Shown: piece after piece, positions 17,322 to 25,038 of the stretch
Layout of the letters: every line of letters starts with the position of its first letter
Position numbering within the stretch: the stretch's first letter is position 1
Origin: a virus
Virus record (IMG/VR): IMGVR_UViG_3300047554_000649
Span: 1 to 45,558 of that record
Length of the DNA: 45,558 bases
Reading direction: 5' to 3' (one strand)
Notes under the pieces: generated by a model
Databases searched by the model: none
The model's input: the letters and a program-made list of their open reading frames with translations, nothing else
Told to the model about the DNA's origin: nothing
Program-made: the position numbers and the translations under genes

Positions 17322-18635
17322 ATGACAGAAGCAGAAAAAGCAGCCTTAGAAGCTGCAAATGGCTCTCCTGCAGCGGCAGAAGAGGTTGAATTTGAAAACT
17401 TGGATGATTTGTTAGGAATCCCTTCAGCTAGTTCAGTGATCAGCGGAGGTTCCGAACCAAAACCTAATGTTTTCAAATCAGATAAAGTTGACATGAAATT
17501 TCTTGATGAAATTGATGATGATGACACTGAAAGTTTGCAAAACCCAGATGTAGCAAAACAAGTTGTAGCTGCCATTGTTGATGAACCTTTGAACAATGAA
17601 GAAGAGGAAGAAGACAATGATGATCCAGCAGCGCAAGCAGGAAAAAATCCTGGAGGTCGCCCAAGACTTGTTAAAGATGCAATGGTAGAAGCAACTAAAA
17701 GATTAGTTGACAAAGGCATTTTACAACCATTTGCAAAAGAAGATGGTACTTTGGAAAAGCCAATTGAAGACTATACAGTGGATGACTTTGAAGAACTAAT
17801 TCAGGCTAACATTGATTCACAAACAAATGAAGTTGCTGCTAATGCACCAGTTCAGTTGTTTCAACAGTTGCCTCAAGAAGTTCAAGCCGTTGTGCATTAT
17901 GCATTAAATGGCGGACAAGACATAAAAGCAGTCTTTAGTCAATTAGCGCGTGCACAAGAAACTTTTGATTTAGATGTGTCTAAAGAAGATGACCAAGAGG
18001 TTATTGCTAGACAGTATTTAAATCTTTCTGGTTTTGGTACAGCTGAAGAGATTGAAGATGAAATCAATGTTCTAAAAGATCGCGGAGATTTGGCCAAATA
18101 TGCTGAAAGATACAAGCCGAAATTGGATGCGCAACAAGCTCAAGTAATTGAGAAAAGATTGCAAGACCAACAAGCAGCTCAAACTCGCAAAGCACAAATG
18201 GAAAAGAAATACCATGATGTTGTTTACAATACATTAAACAGTAACAACTTGAATGGTATTCCATTGAATAATAAAGTACAAACAATGCTTTATTATGGTT
18301 TGACTGATAATAGCAAGTATCAAGATTCAAAAGGTAATCCTACAAATGCATTAGGATACTTACTTGAGCAGCATCAGTTTGGCGAAAAAGCAAATCCTTC
18401 ATTGGTTGCTGAAGCACTTTGGTTGTTAGCAGATCCGGTTCAATACCGTAACTCTATCAAACAACTTGGTGCCAATACAGCTAATGCTAGTACAGCGCGA
18501 CAACTAAGAACAGAAGAAGCGTCAAGAAATGCATCTTCTACAGGTATAGGAGATCAAAATAACAATGCTGGAAGAACACCAGGGAAACGCGAACCTATTA
18601 AGCGCAGCGGTAGATCTTTGTTCTCTAGACAGTAA
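17322..18635 (+). CDS. Scaffolding protein candidate
   Basis: ATG at 17322 gives 437 residues; an upstream TTG at 17283 would lie in the promoter. The N-terminal 110 residues are acidic and disordered (VEFENLDDLLGIPS, FLDEIDDDDTES, NNEEEEEDNDDP), the middle is charged and helical (EEIEDEINVLKDRGDLAKYAE, then a Gln/Lys-rich coiled coil QQAQVIEKRLQDQQAAQTRK), and the C-terminus is basic (GKREPIKRSGRSLFSRQ). Acidic and helical with a basic tail, located between portal and capsid genes, is the standard scaffold pattern. The basic tail would contact the inner face of the capsid protein. Function is inferred from composition and position. Confidence 0.65.
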   Translation: MTEAEKAALEAANGSPAAAEEVEFENLDDLLGIPSASSVISGGSEPKPNVFKSDKVDMKFLDEIDDDDTESLQNPDVAKQVVAAIVDEPLNNEEEEEDNDDPAAQAGKNPGGRPRLVKDAMVEATKRLVDKGILQPFAKEDGTLEKPIEDYTVDDFEELIQANIDSQTNEVAANAPVQLFQQLPQEVQAVVHYALNGGQDIKAVFSQLARAQETFDLDVSKEDDQEVIARQYLNLSGFGTAEEIEDEINVLKDRGDLAKYAERYKPKLDAQQAQVIEKRLQDQQAAQTRKAQMEKKYHDVVYNTLNSNNLNGIPLNNKVQTMLYYGLTDNSKYQDSKGNPTNALGYLLEQHQFGEKANPSLVAEALWLLADPVQYRNSIKQLGANTANASTARQLRTEEASRNASSTGIGDQNNNAGRTPGKREPIKRSGRSLFSRQ

Positions 18636-18664
18636 CAGAGTAAACAATTAAATAACAAATAAAA

Positions 18665-20281
18665 ATGAGTACACCAGTTCTAAACAATGGTATGTTCCTT
18701 CGGGACAACAACTACCAAACTTCATCTCATGTGGATTCTTACCACTTGATGAACTTGATGAAAGACGCGCAACCGGATGACTTAGGTCCAATTGAACTTT
18801 GGGCACAAGTTAAAAAAGTTGAGATGCCTTTGTATCAAATGTCATCATTCAATGGTAAAAATGTAATTGAGGTTAACCACCCACGCGGTGAATACAAGTG
18901 GTCAACACCTGTATCTGAAGAGCTTCCTTACATCATGGAAGATCTTGATCCTTCTAATACTGCAAAAGGTATTGATGGAACTCCATTCCGTATCAAGTTG
19001 AATAAGCGCGTGTTTGGTCATGGTGACATCATCACTTACGACAAATTCAATGGTAAGGAACTTTATGTAACTGATGAGGACATCCTTGACATGGGTGATG
19101 GTTTCATCTATACAGTTCAAATGCCAAACAATGATAACTTGGCTTCATTTGACAACCGTTTCTTGACTAGTAACACTTATTACTTCCGTGTAGGTTCTGC
19201 CCGTGGAGAATATGGTGAGCGTTACTCAGATCTTTCTATGACTCACACAAGTCGTGAATTCTACAACTATGTAGGTAATGCTGATGCACACGTACACTAC
19301 ACTATCTCTTCTAAAGTGAAGTTGATGGAAAAAGGTGGTATGAATGCTGACGGTTCTATTCCAGTTGTTGAGTTGTGGAAAAACTTTGATACATCTTTAG
19401 ATCCATCAATCAACTCTTTAGAGGGAATGGTTGCTGCTAAAGGTCAAGGTTATGTGAAAAAAGCTATGGACAATGGAAACCTTGTTCGTTCTTTCATCAC
19501 TAAATTGGAAGCTGCTCACCTTTCTAAAATTGCTTATGATATTGAAACTTACCTTATGTGGGGTAAAGGTGGACGTATCAAGCAAGATGGTCCAGATGAT
19601 CTTCGTTTGTCTGTTGGTCTTTGGAAACAGTTAGACTTGGCTTACAAGCATGTTTACAACAAATCAGACTTCCGTCTTGACATCTTCCGTTCTGAGATCT
19701 TCAACTTCTACAATGGTAAAGTTGACTTCCAAGGTCCAGATCCAAAACGTGAGTTGATTGTTCAAACTGGTATGGGTGGTATGCGCATGATCAATGAGGC
19801 TATCAAACGTGAAGCAGTTGGTTCTGGTCTTGTATTGAATGCAAAAGAATTAGATGCTGTTAAAGGTTCAGGAATGGACTTGTCTTACGGTTTCTCTTTC
19901 ACAAGCTACACTATTCCATTCTTGGCAAATGTGAAGTTTGTATTGAACCCTGCATTTGACAACCTTCAAAACAACGAGATTGAAAACCCAATCATTGATG
20001 GTTTCCGTTTGTCTTCTTACTCATTTATCATCTTTGATATTACTGAGAACGGTCAAGACAACATCAAACTATTGAAATGTGCTTGGAACAAAGATCTAGT
20101 TTGGCGTTATGTAAATGGTTCTATGGACTATATGGGACGTACTCAAGGGTTCGCTTCATCTGGTAACTTTAATGGATACCAAATCTACATGACACAGGCG
20201 ATGCCAGCAATCAAAGTAGAAGACCCTACTAAAGTGTTGAAAATCGTTATGAGAAACCCAATCACTGGCGGATCTCTATAA
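18665..20281 (+). CDS. Major capsid protein
   Basis: The 538-residue protein follows the scaffold gene by 29 bp and is closed by a strong terminator. Codon use differs from most neighbours: arginine is nearly always CGT or CGC rather than AGA, as expected for one of the most abundant proteins. The chain has an N-terminal arm (MFLRDNNYQTSSHVDSYHLM), a mixed alpha/beta body, a long helix region around LEAAHLSKIAYDIETYLMWG, and a C-terminal beta-rich part (SYGFSFTSYTIPFLANVKFV, RYVNGSMDYMGRTQG). Position and expression signals argue for an HK97-fold capsid subunit. A weaker alternative is that the abundant protein at 23387 is the capsid and this one is another shell or tail component. Confidence 0.75.
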   Translation: MSTPVLNNGMFLRDNNYQTSSHVDSYHLMNLMKDAQPDDLGPIELWAQVKKVEMPLYQMSSFNGKNVIEVNHPRGEYKWSTPVSEELPYIMEDLDPSNTAKGIDGTPFRIKLNKRVFGHGDIITYDKFNGKELYVTDEDILDMGDGFIYTVQMPNNDNLASFDNRFLTSNTYYFRVGSARGEYGERYSDLSMTHTSREFYNYVGNADAHVHYTISSKVKLMEKGGMNADGSIPVVELWKNFDTSLDPSINSLEGMVAAKGQGYVKKAMDNGNLVRSFITKLEAAHLSKIAYDIETYLMWGKGGRIKQDGPDDLRLSVGLWKQLDLAYKHVYNKSDFRLDIFRSEIFNFYNGKVDFQGPDPKRELIVQTGMGGMRMINEAIKREAVGSGLVLNAKELDAVKGSGMDLSYGFSFTSYTIPFLANVKFVLNPAFDNLQNNEIENPIIDGFRLSSYSFIIFDITENGQDNIKLLKCAWNKDLVWRYVNGSMDYMGRTQGFASSGNFNGYQIYMTQAMPAIKVEDPTKVLKIVMRNPITGGSL

Positions 20282-20297
20282 TCTGATTATTAATATT

Positions 20298-20340
20298 AAA
20301 AGGGGAGGTGGATGCCAAGCAACTTCCTCCCCTTTTTTTT
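20298..20340 (+). terminator. Strong intrinsic terminator after the capsid gene
   Basis: AAAAGGGGAGG (20298-20308) pairs with CCTCCCCTTTT (20326-20336), an 11-bp GC-rich stem with a 17-base loop, followed by a run of T to 20340. It lies 17 bp after the capsid stop codon. Confidence 0.88.
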
Positions 20341-20352
20341 AAACTCAAAGTC

Positions 20353-20610
20353 ATGTCAATAGAAAAAATTAAAGTTGCTAGTCCAGATTTAATTATCAAA
20401 CGCGCAGATCAAAGTGAAGCAGCTTTGGCCCGTGTAGCACATGTTAATGAGATTGTCCGTCAAATCAATGAAGTCTCTTCTACAGTTGGTACTTTAGGAG
20501 ATACTGCAGATTTAACAGGAACAACTGTTGCAACATTGCGTACACAAACTGAAGCTCGCCTTCAAGCAATTGAAACCAAATTAGATGCATTAATTACTGC
20601 ACTAGGTTAA
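20353..20610 (+). CDS. Small coiled-coil protein
   Basis: ATG at 20353 gives 85 residues; an upstream in-frame start at 20308 would sit inside the terminator stem and is rejected. The sequence is helical with heptad-like spacing (ALARVAHVNEIVRQINEVSS, ATLRTQTEARLQAIETKLDA) broken by a Gly/Thr turn. It has no cysteine and no membrane segment. It may be a small trimeric head or decoration protein, since it lies directly behind the capsid gene and reads through its terminator, but there is no family evidence. A second terminator follows at 20618. Confidence 0.6.
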   Translation: MSIEKIKVASPDLIIKRADQSEAALARVAHVNEIVRQINEVSSTVGTLGDTADLTGTTVATLRTQTEARLQAIETKLDALITALG

Positions 20611-20617
20611 AAGTCTT

Positions 20618-20645
20618 AAACAGCTTCAGAAATGGAGCTGTTTTT
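20618..20645 (+). terminator. Intrinsic terminator after the small coiled-coil gene
   Basis: AAACAGCT (20618-20625) pairs with AGCTGTTT (20636-20643), extended inward by one wobble and one G-C pair, with a T-rich tail continuing to 20645. Confidence 0.78.
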
Positions 20646-20647
20646 AT

Positions 20648-20655
20648 TATATTTG
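20648..20655 (+). promoter_or_regulatory. Promoter -7 element (TATATTTG)
   Basis: TATATTTG exactly matches TAnnTTTG and lies directly behind the terminator, 25 bp before the ATG at 20680. GTCAGCATT and TAAACCAACA follow, as at 17301-17318. Confidence 0.55.
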
Positions 20656-20667
20656 TCAGCATTCACA

Positions 20668-20677
20668 TAAACCAACA
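20668..20677 (+). promoter_or_regulatory. Shared leader motif TAAACCAACA (copy 3)
   Basis: Same ten bases as at 4475 and 17309, two bases upstream of the ATG at 20680. The region from the promoter element to the start is similar to the scaffold leader. Confidence 0.42.
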
Positions 20678-20679
20678 AA

Positions 20680-21672
20680 ATGAGTACAAAATTAGAAACA
20701 GTAGGAAAGGTAAGTATTAAAGCTTATTGCGATCCTACACAGGAAAACATGGGATTAGAAAACTACGGTTATGTAGTATTCCCAAACACATTTCAAGTAG
20801 AAACATTAGCAGCAGTTGAGCAAAACGGTAAAGCTAGATACTTGTCAGGATTAAATGAATTTGCTCCAGAAATTAAGCAAATCAAAGACACTGAAAAGAA
20901 AAAAGCTATTATTGATGACATCCGCAAAACAGTAGCTACACTTGAAGCAGAACGCGCATTTAACTATCTTGATCCAAATGATAAAGAGTTTTGGTCAAAA
21001 GTTCAAATGTTTACACCAGACAATAGTGATGTGTGGGGTAAAGTATTATTGAAACTTGGAAATGATGATCAAGTTTTAGATCCGGCTAATAACCTGGATC
21101 ATTTAATTATTGTTAAAGCAATTGAAGCAGGTGGTTTCTCATTAGTGGCACCAACCTATGAAGATTGCAAACGTAGTGGTAAAAAATGGTACTTGGATAG
21201 ACAAATTGATACAATTGCTACAAGTGTAAGTGTAACTAAGCTGAAAAACAAAGCAGGTGCATTACTTGAAGAATTGTCTGAAGAAGAACCAAGAAAACTG
21301 TTTTATATTGCTAAAAACATTGATGGTAATAGTGCACAATACACTAATAAAACATTACCAGGTATTATCTATAGTAACATGGATAAATACATTAATGGTA
21401 AAGCATATGACAATAATTTGAAGCGTTGTGCTACAACATTTATTGATCATGCTAAGATGAGTGTAGAAGACTTGAAAATTAAAGCAATCATCAAAGATGC
21501 TAGTTTTTACAAGTACATTATTGCCAAACCAGATGGTATGTTACATGAAGCATCACAAAATGTAATGCTTGGTCGTAATGTATCAGATGTTATGGAATAT
21601 CTGAAAAACCCAGCCAATGAAGATATGTTAGATCTTCTTATGGCAAAGGTTGAAGATTTGTGGAGTAAATAA
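20680..21672 (+). CDS. Conserved-type head-region protein, function unknown
   Basis: The 330-residue soluble protein is alpha/beta and shows no catalytic motif that I can assign. Recognisable stretches are ENYGYVVFPNTFQVETLAAV, EFWSKVQMFTPDNSDVWGKV, VKAIEAGGFSLVAPTYEDC and a C-terminal helical part (DVMEYLKNPANEDMLDLLMA). It starts a new transcription unit with its own promoter, separate from the capsid. The position between capsid and connector genes suggests an inner-head or assembly protein. I recall similar proteins in large phages of Bacteroidota but cannot name a family. Confidence 0.6.
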   Translation: MSTKLETVGKVSIKAYCDPTQENMGLENYGYVVFPNTFQVETLAAVEQNGKARYLSGLNEFAPEIKQIKDTEKKKAIIDDIRKTVATLEAERAFNYLDPNDKEFWSKVQMFTPDNSDVWGKVLLKLGNDDQVLDPANNLDHLIIVKAIEAGGFSLVAPTYEDCKRSGKKWYLDRQIDTIATSVSVTKLKNKAGALLEELSEEEPRKLFYIAKNIDGNSAQYTNKTLPGIIYSNMDKYINGKAYDNNLKRCATTFIDHAKMSVEDLKIKAIIKDASFYKYIIAKPDGMLHEASQNVMLGRNVSDVMEYLKNPANEDMLDLLMAKVEDLWSK

Positions 21673-21687
21673 TTAAACTACAATACA

Positions 21688-21813
21688 ATGGCAACTGGAA
21701 AAAAAGCCGCACCTGCAAAAGGTAAATGGACTCCACCATGGGCAAAAAAAGAAACTGGAAAAAAAATTACTCCTAAAAAAGCAATGGGAGGGAAAGTTAA
21801 AAAAGGTTGCTAA
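21688..21813 (+). CDS. Tiny lysine-rich protein (41 residues)
   Basis: ATG at 21688 opens a 41-residue frame whose TAA overlaps the next ATG (TAATG). It is almost half Lys, Gly, Ala and Pro (TGKKAAPAKGKWTPPWAKKE, KKAMGGKVKKG) and ends in Cys. It belongs to a group of three consecutive tiny basic proteins. Histone-tail-like composition suggests DNA binding or neutralisation in the virion (inference). Confidence 0.58.
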   Translation: MATGKKAAPAKGKWTPPWAKKETGKKITPKKAMGGKVKKGC

Positions 21814-21962
21814 TGGCTAAGAAAGGGCTATATGCCAACATTCATGCTAAAAGAGAACGCATTAAAAATGGTTCCGGGGAAACAATGAAAAAACCCGGAA
21901 CCAAAGGTGCGCCAACTAAGAAAGATTTTATTAATTCTGCAAAGACAGCAAAGAAGAAATAA
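21813..21962 (+). CDS. Tiny basic phage protein (49 residues)
   Basis: ATG at 21813 shares a base with the previous stop. The product begins MAKKGLYANIHAKRERIKNG and continues GETMKKPGTKGAP, a sequence type I recognise as widespread among environmental tailed phages with unknown function. It is very basic and lacks cysteine. The single-base overlap and the recognisable family make it a real gene despite its size. Confidence 0.7.
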   Translation: MAKKGLYANIHAKRERIKNGSGETMKKPGTKGAPTKKDFINSAKTAKKK

Positions 21963-21963
21963 G

Positions 21964-22134
21964 ATGGCACAAGTTAAAAAAGGTATGGGTTTTAAAGCAG
22001 CTCAAAAAGGAATTGCTAAAAAACAAGGTGTATCAATGGAAGCAGCTGGAGCTATTCTTGCATCTGCAAGTAGAAAAGCTTCACCGGCAGCAAAGCGCAA
22101 AAACCCTAATCTAAAAAAAGTTAAAGGGAAATGA
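21964..22134 (+). CDS. Tiny basic phage protein (56 residues)
   Basis: The natural ATG is 21964, one base after the previous stop, not an upstream in-frame start at 21907 inside that gene. The product has the pattern GFKAAQKGIAKKQGVSMEAA followed by ILASASRKASPAAKRKNP, another small phage protein type I recognise. The central part (QKGIAKKQGVSMEAAGAILA) could form a short helix-turn-helix-like hairpin; the C-terminus is Lys-rich. Virion or DNA-associated role is inferred. Its stop overlaps the next start (ATGA). Confidence 0.68.
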   Translation: MAQVKKGMGFKAAQKGIAKKQGVSMEAAGAILASASRKASPAAKRKNPNLKKVKGK

Positions 22135-22835
22135 CAAATGACACTATACAACTTAAAGTTAAGCAGCGCATTAACAAGTTGGCAAGTAATGACTATGACA
22201 ATATAATGCCTTGGCAAATTATTGAAGCATTCAATAAAGCTCAAGTTGATTGGTGTCGTAGAAATCTTCAAGGAACAAACCTTAGCAAGCAAGGTGATGA
22301 ATCCAGCAAAAGAAGAATTGATGATCTTCAGATATTACTTACTGAAGAAAAACTCAGTATGGTTAAAAAAGAAACCTATTACATTTCATCAAAATTACCA
22401 GCGGATTACTTTGAATTTAAAAGAGTCTCTTCTAAAGCTACAACTGACTGTTGTCCTGAAAAAAGAGCACTTACTGTTTATTTAACTGAAGAGGCAAACA
22501 TTGATTTGACTTTGAAGGATGTAAATAAAAAACCAAGTTTTCCATGGGGAGAAACAGTATGTACATTTGCCGGTAATAAATTAAAAATTTACACTAATGG
22601 TGAATTTGATATTGTTGATGCTGTATTAGTTTATTACAAGCAACCTACTAAAATTCAAATCAAAGGTATTTCAGATCCGTATACAGGTCAAGTGTCACTG
22701 GTTGATGTTGAATGTGAATTTAAAGATGACCTTGTTGAAATTTTAATTGATGAATGTGTTAAAATTTTAGCTGGTGATTTAGAAGATATGACTGCAAATC
22801 AGATTGCAGAAAATTCCGTAGAACAAAATAATTAA
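22131..22835 (+). CDS. Head-tail connector (ring) protein candidate
   Basis: The 234-residue protein starts with a helical part (MPWQIIEAFNKAQVDWCRRN), has a central beta-rich domain (KKETYYISSKLPADYFEFKR, NKLKIYTNGEFDIVDAVLVY), and ends with a helix (CEFKDDLVEILIDECVKILA). Helix, beta domain, then a helix with DDL-E-x2-D-E is a layout I associate with neck or ring proteins of short-tailed phages of Bacteroidota, and the same layout recurs in the 32615 product. It would sit under the portal. The exact ring position is not known. Confidence 0.58.
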   Translation: MTNDTIQLKVKQRINKLASNDYDNIMPWQIIEAFNKAQVDWCRRNLQGTNLSKQGDESSKRRIDDLQILLTEEKLSMVKKETYYISSKLPADYFEFKRVSSKATTDCCPEKRALTVYLTEEANIDLTLKDVNKKPSFPWGETVCTFAGNKLKIYTNGEFDIVDAVLVYYKQPTKIQIKGISDPYTGQVSLVDVECEFKDDLVEILIDECVKILAGDLEDMTANQIAENSVEQNN

Positions 22836-22840
22836 GCAAA

Positions 22841-23296
22841 ATGCAAACTCCACAAAGAAATCTTTTGAAAAGACCAACACAAACATCTATGCAAAAACCT
22901 ACTACAACAGGTCACAATTGTGAAACACATACAGCTATGGTTGTTGCTGAATTTATGAATGCTGCAACTTCATTTCATAAACTTCACTTAAAAGTGAATG
23001 GTATGGGTTCTTATGCTGCACACAAAGCATTAAATGAATTGTATGATGCAATGCCAGGACATGCAGATGATCTTGCAGAAGGGTACCAAGGTGCTGCTGA
23101 GTGTTTACTAACTTATACAGATTCAGCACCAAGATCTTTGAATACTGTAGAAGAAGCCTTGGCTTACTGTAATGAGCTAAAAGACATGATTAATGGTCTT
23201 CAAACAATGATGCCTTATTCAGAAATTGTAAATGATTTGGATACTGCTAAAAGCACAATCAATTCAATTAAGTACAAGTTGTTGTTCTTAAAATAA
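22841..23296 (+). CDS. Dps/ferritin-like protein (DUF5856-like)
   Basis: The 151-residue helical protein carries a Dps-style helix: FHKLHLKVNGMGSYAAHKAL then NELYDAMPGHADDLAEGYQG, matching the order F-H-x2-H-x-x-V-x-G, H, ELYD, H-x-D-x-L-A-E of Dps ferritin-like proteins. Two more helices follow, split by NTVEEALAYCNELKDMING. The first 30 residues are basic and probably disordered. Dps proteins bind DNA or oxidise iron; phage ferritin-like proteins of the DUF5856 type have unknown roles. Here it lies among head genes, so it may be packaged. Iron-site residues are only partly conserved. Confidence 0.65.
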   Translation: MQTPQRNLLKRPTQTSMQKPTTTGHNCETHTAMVVAEFMNAATSFHKLHLKVNGMGSYAAHKALNELYDAMPGHADDLAEGYQGAAECLLTYTDSAPRSLNTVEEALAYCNELKDMINGLQTMMPYSEIVNDLDTAKSTINSIKYKLLFLK

Positions 23297-23325
23297 TTAA
23301 GCTTTAAAAAATTTCTATGTTAGTC

Positions 23326-23356
23326 TTGACTATTTAGAAATATTTTCTTATATTAT
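23326..23356 (+). promoter_or_regulatory. Promoter, TTG-20 bp-TATATTAT
   Basis: TTG at 23326-23328 and TATATTAT at 23349-23356 are 20 bp apart, in the 90-bp gap before the abundant structural gene at 23387. Its A-rich leader precedes the ATG by 30 bp. Confidence 0.58.
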
Positions 23357-23386
23357 AGTATTGTTTATTAATTAAAAAAAAGAAAA

Positions 23387-24961
23387 ATGAGTTATTTTAA
23401 TCACGCGTACCGCAAGTCATTCTTAGGTACAAAAGCGACACAAACAGCATCTGCTGGTGTTCGTGCAGGAGTTGAAAAAGGCTTTTTGCTTGATGCAGGT
23501 ATCCCATCTGCTGAATTGTCAAATACAGCTGCTCCATTCCAATTAGGTGTTGGAACATTTGGTTTCTTTGATCCTAACACTTACCTTTCTGTAAACGCTG
23601 CTTCTGCTGCTGTTACTGCTGGTAAGCCGTTAGTATTGGCTGCATCTTCTTTGATGCAAAATGACAAAATTGGACCTTTCCACGGTGGGTACAAAGAGTC
23701 AAACAAATCAAAAATGATCAACCCTAAGTTTGTTCATAAATTTTCTAAAGCAGCTGGTGCTAATGCTGAGCAATCAATTTGGCATTTAGGTAACACTAAC
23801 TGGAACGCTAACAGTGTTAACACAGTTGGTACTTTAGTTGCTGGTACAGGTTATACTGATGGTACTTATACTAACGTTGCCTTTACAGGTGGTTCAGGTG
23901 CAGGTTTCACAGCTGATGTTACTGTTGCTGGTGGTGTTGTTACTGCAGTAACTGTAAACAAAGGTGGTCAAGGTTATGTTGTAGGTGATGTATTAACTGT
24001 AGGTCCTGCAGTTCCTTACGTTGCTGGTACAGTTTCTACTGTTACTGTTTCTGACCTTAAATATGATTCACATGCAAAATGTAACTTTGAGTTTGTTTGT
24101 GGTGAAACATACAACTTACGTATTGACCTTTGGGGTTCACCAGTATTGCGTTTCTTGAACCATGATTTGTACAAAACTTTAGCTGCTTACACTGGTTGTT
24201 GCGCTAATGATGCAATTGCTCCAACTCCTGTAGATTCTACATTAGTTATGATTAATTGGGCAAACCAAATCATCAATGACCTTTGGATTTCTAACTTTGT
24301 TCGTCCAATTGTATACACTGAGCAAGGTGTTCCATTATTTGCTACTGCTGCAGAAGCTGTTGCTGCTGGTTATCCTGCAGGTAATGTATGGTCAACTTAT
24401 GTAAGCCCAGGTCACATTGCTGGTAACGTTGCTGGTATCCGTTTGATCAGTGCTTATGTTGAAACTAAGTTTGGTAACTGTTCATTCCAAAACTCTGATT
24501 TCTATGAGAAAGAAGTAGTTCAAATGAACTTGTCATTGACTGACTTAACTGGTGATCCATGTGAGTTTTCAGCATTGTGTGCAAGCAAAGAATATGCTGG
24601 TTTCCAAGGTCAAGGTTTTGGTGAAACTGTATTGCGTGATTTGATTCTTGATGAGTCTTACTTACAAAATCACTTCCATTCAGACATCCGTATCCGTGAG
24701 ATTACTCAAGGTACTGATATTTTGAACTCAGTGAACCGCAATGCTTTGTACACTCGCTATGTGCTTCAACACAGTGTTCCACGTTACAACAACCCGTCTG
24801 GTGTTTATGACAATGATCAATATGCATTGAACATTTACATCCCTACTACGGCTTCTGCTGCAGCGTTTGAAACATTCATGTCTACATGGTTAGCTGCTGC
24901 AGGTGTTCCTGTTGCGTTGACTTCATTCTCGCACACAGCATACACACCGCAAGTAATCTAA
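23387..24961 (+). CDS. Highly expressed major structural protein with an inserted domain
   Basis: The 524-residue protein uses only CGN arginine codons, has its own promoter and a strong terminator, and is therefore expected to be abundant. Key stretches are NDKIGPFHGGYKESNKSKM, CGETYNLRIDLWGSPVLRFL, AAYTGCC, YVSPGHIAGNVAG and RNALYTRYVLQHSVPRYNNP. Residues about 146-223 are a Gly/Val/Thr-rich beta segment (GAGFTADVTVAGGVVTAVTV, GGQGYVVGDVLTV) that looks inserted into the main fold. It could be a capsid decoration or shell protein, or a tail component. Cysteine-containing motifs resemble those of the following genes. The exact position in the virion is unknown. Confidence 0.7.
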   Translation: MSYFNHAYRKSFLGTKATQTASAGVRAGVEKGFLLDAGIPSAELSNTAAPFQLGVGTFGFFDPNTYLSVNAASAAVTAGKPLVLAASSLMQNDKIGPFHGGYKESNKSKMINPKFVHKFSKAAGANAEQSIWHLGNTNWNANSVNTVGTLVAGTGYTDGTYTNVAFTGGSGAGFTADVTVAGGVVTAVTVNKGGQGYVVGDVLTVGPAVPYVAGTVSTVTVSDLKYDSHAKCNFEFVCGETYNLRIDLWGSPVLRFLNHDLYKTLAAYTGCCANDAIAPTPVDSTLVMINWANQIINDLWISNFVRPIVYTEQGVPLFATAAEAVAAGYPAGNVWSTYVSPGHIAGNVAGIRLISAYVETKFGNCSFQNSDFYEKEVVQMNLSLTDLTGDPCEFSALCASKEYAGFQGQGFGETVLRDLILDESYLQNHFHSDIRIREITQGTDILNSVNRNALYTRYVLQHSVPRYNNPSGVYDNDQYALNIYIPTTASAAAFETFMSTWLAAAGVPVALTSFSHTAYTPQVI

Positions 24962-24986
24962 GTAAATTTTACTAAGTGTCTTCATA

Positions 24987-25026
24987 AATGGAGAATGGAG
25001 GTTTTTCTCTATTCTCCATTTTTTTT
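24987..25026 (+). terminator. Strong intrinsic terminator after the abundant structural gene
   Basis: AATGGAGAAT (24987-24996) pairs with ATTCTCCATT (25011-25020); GAG and CTC inside extend it. Six T follow. It lies 26 bp after the stop codon. Confidence 0.87.
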
Positions 25027-25038
25027 AAAATACAAAAC

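Noticed and set aside
17273-17719. Antisense open frame of 148 residues over the scaffold gene
   Set aside because: It is a shadow of the acidic coding sequence (Ser/Phe-rich product) and lies opposite a well-supported gene.
20308-20352. Upstream extension of the gene at 20353
   Set aside because: It starts inside the stem of the terminator behind the capsid gene.
24988-25038. Upstream extension of the gene at 25039
   Set aside because: The extension is translated from the terminator hairpin; the ATG at 25039 follows the T-run and has normal context.
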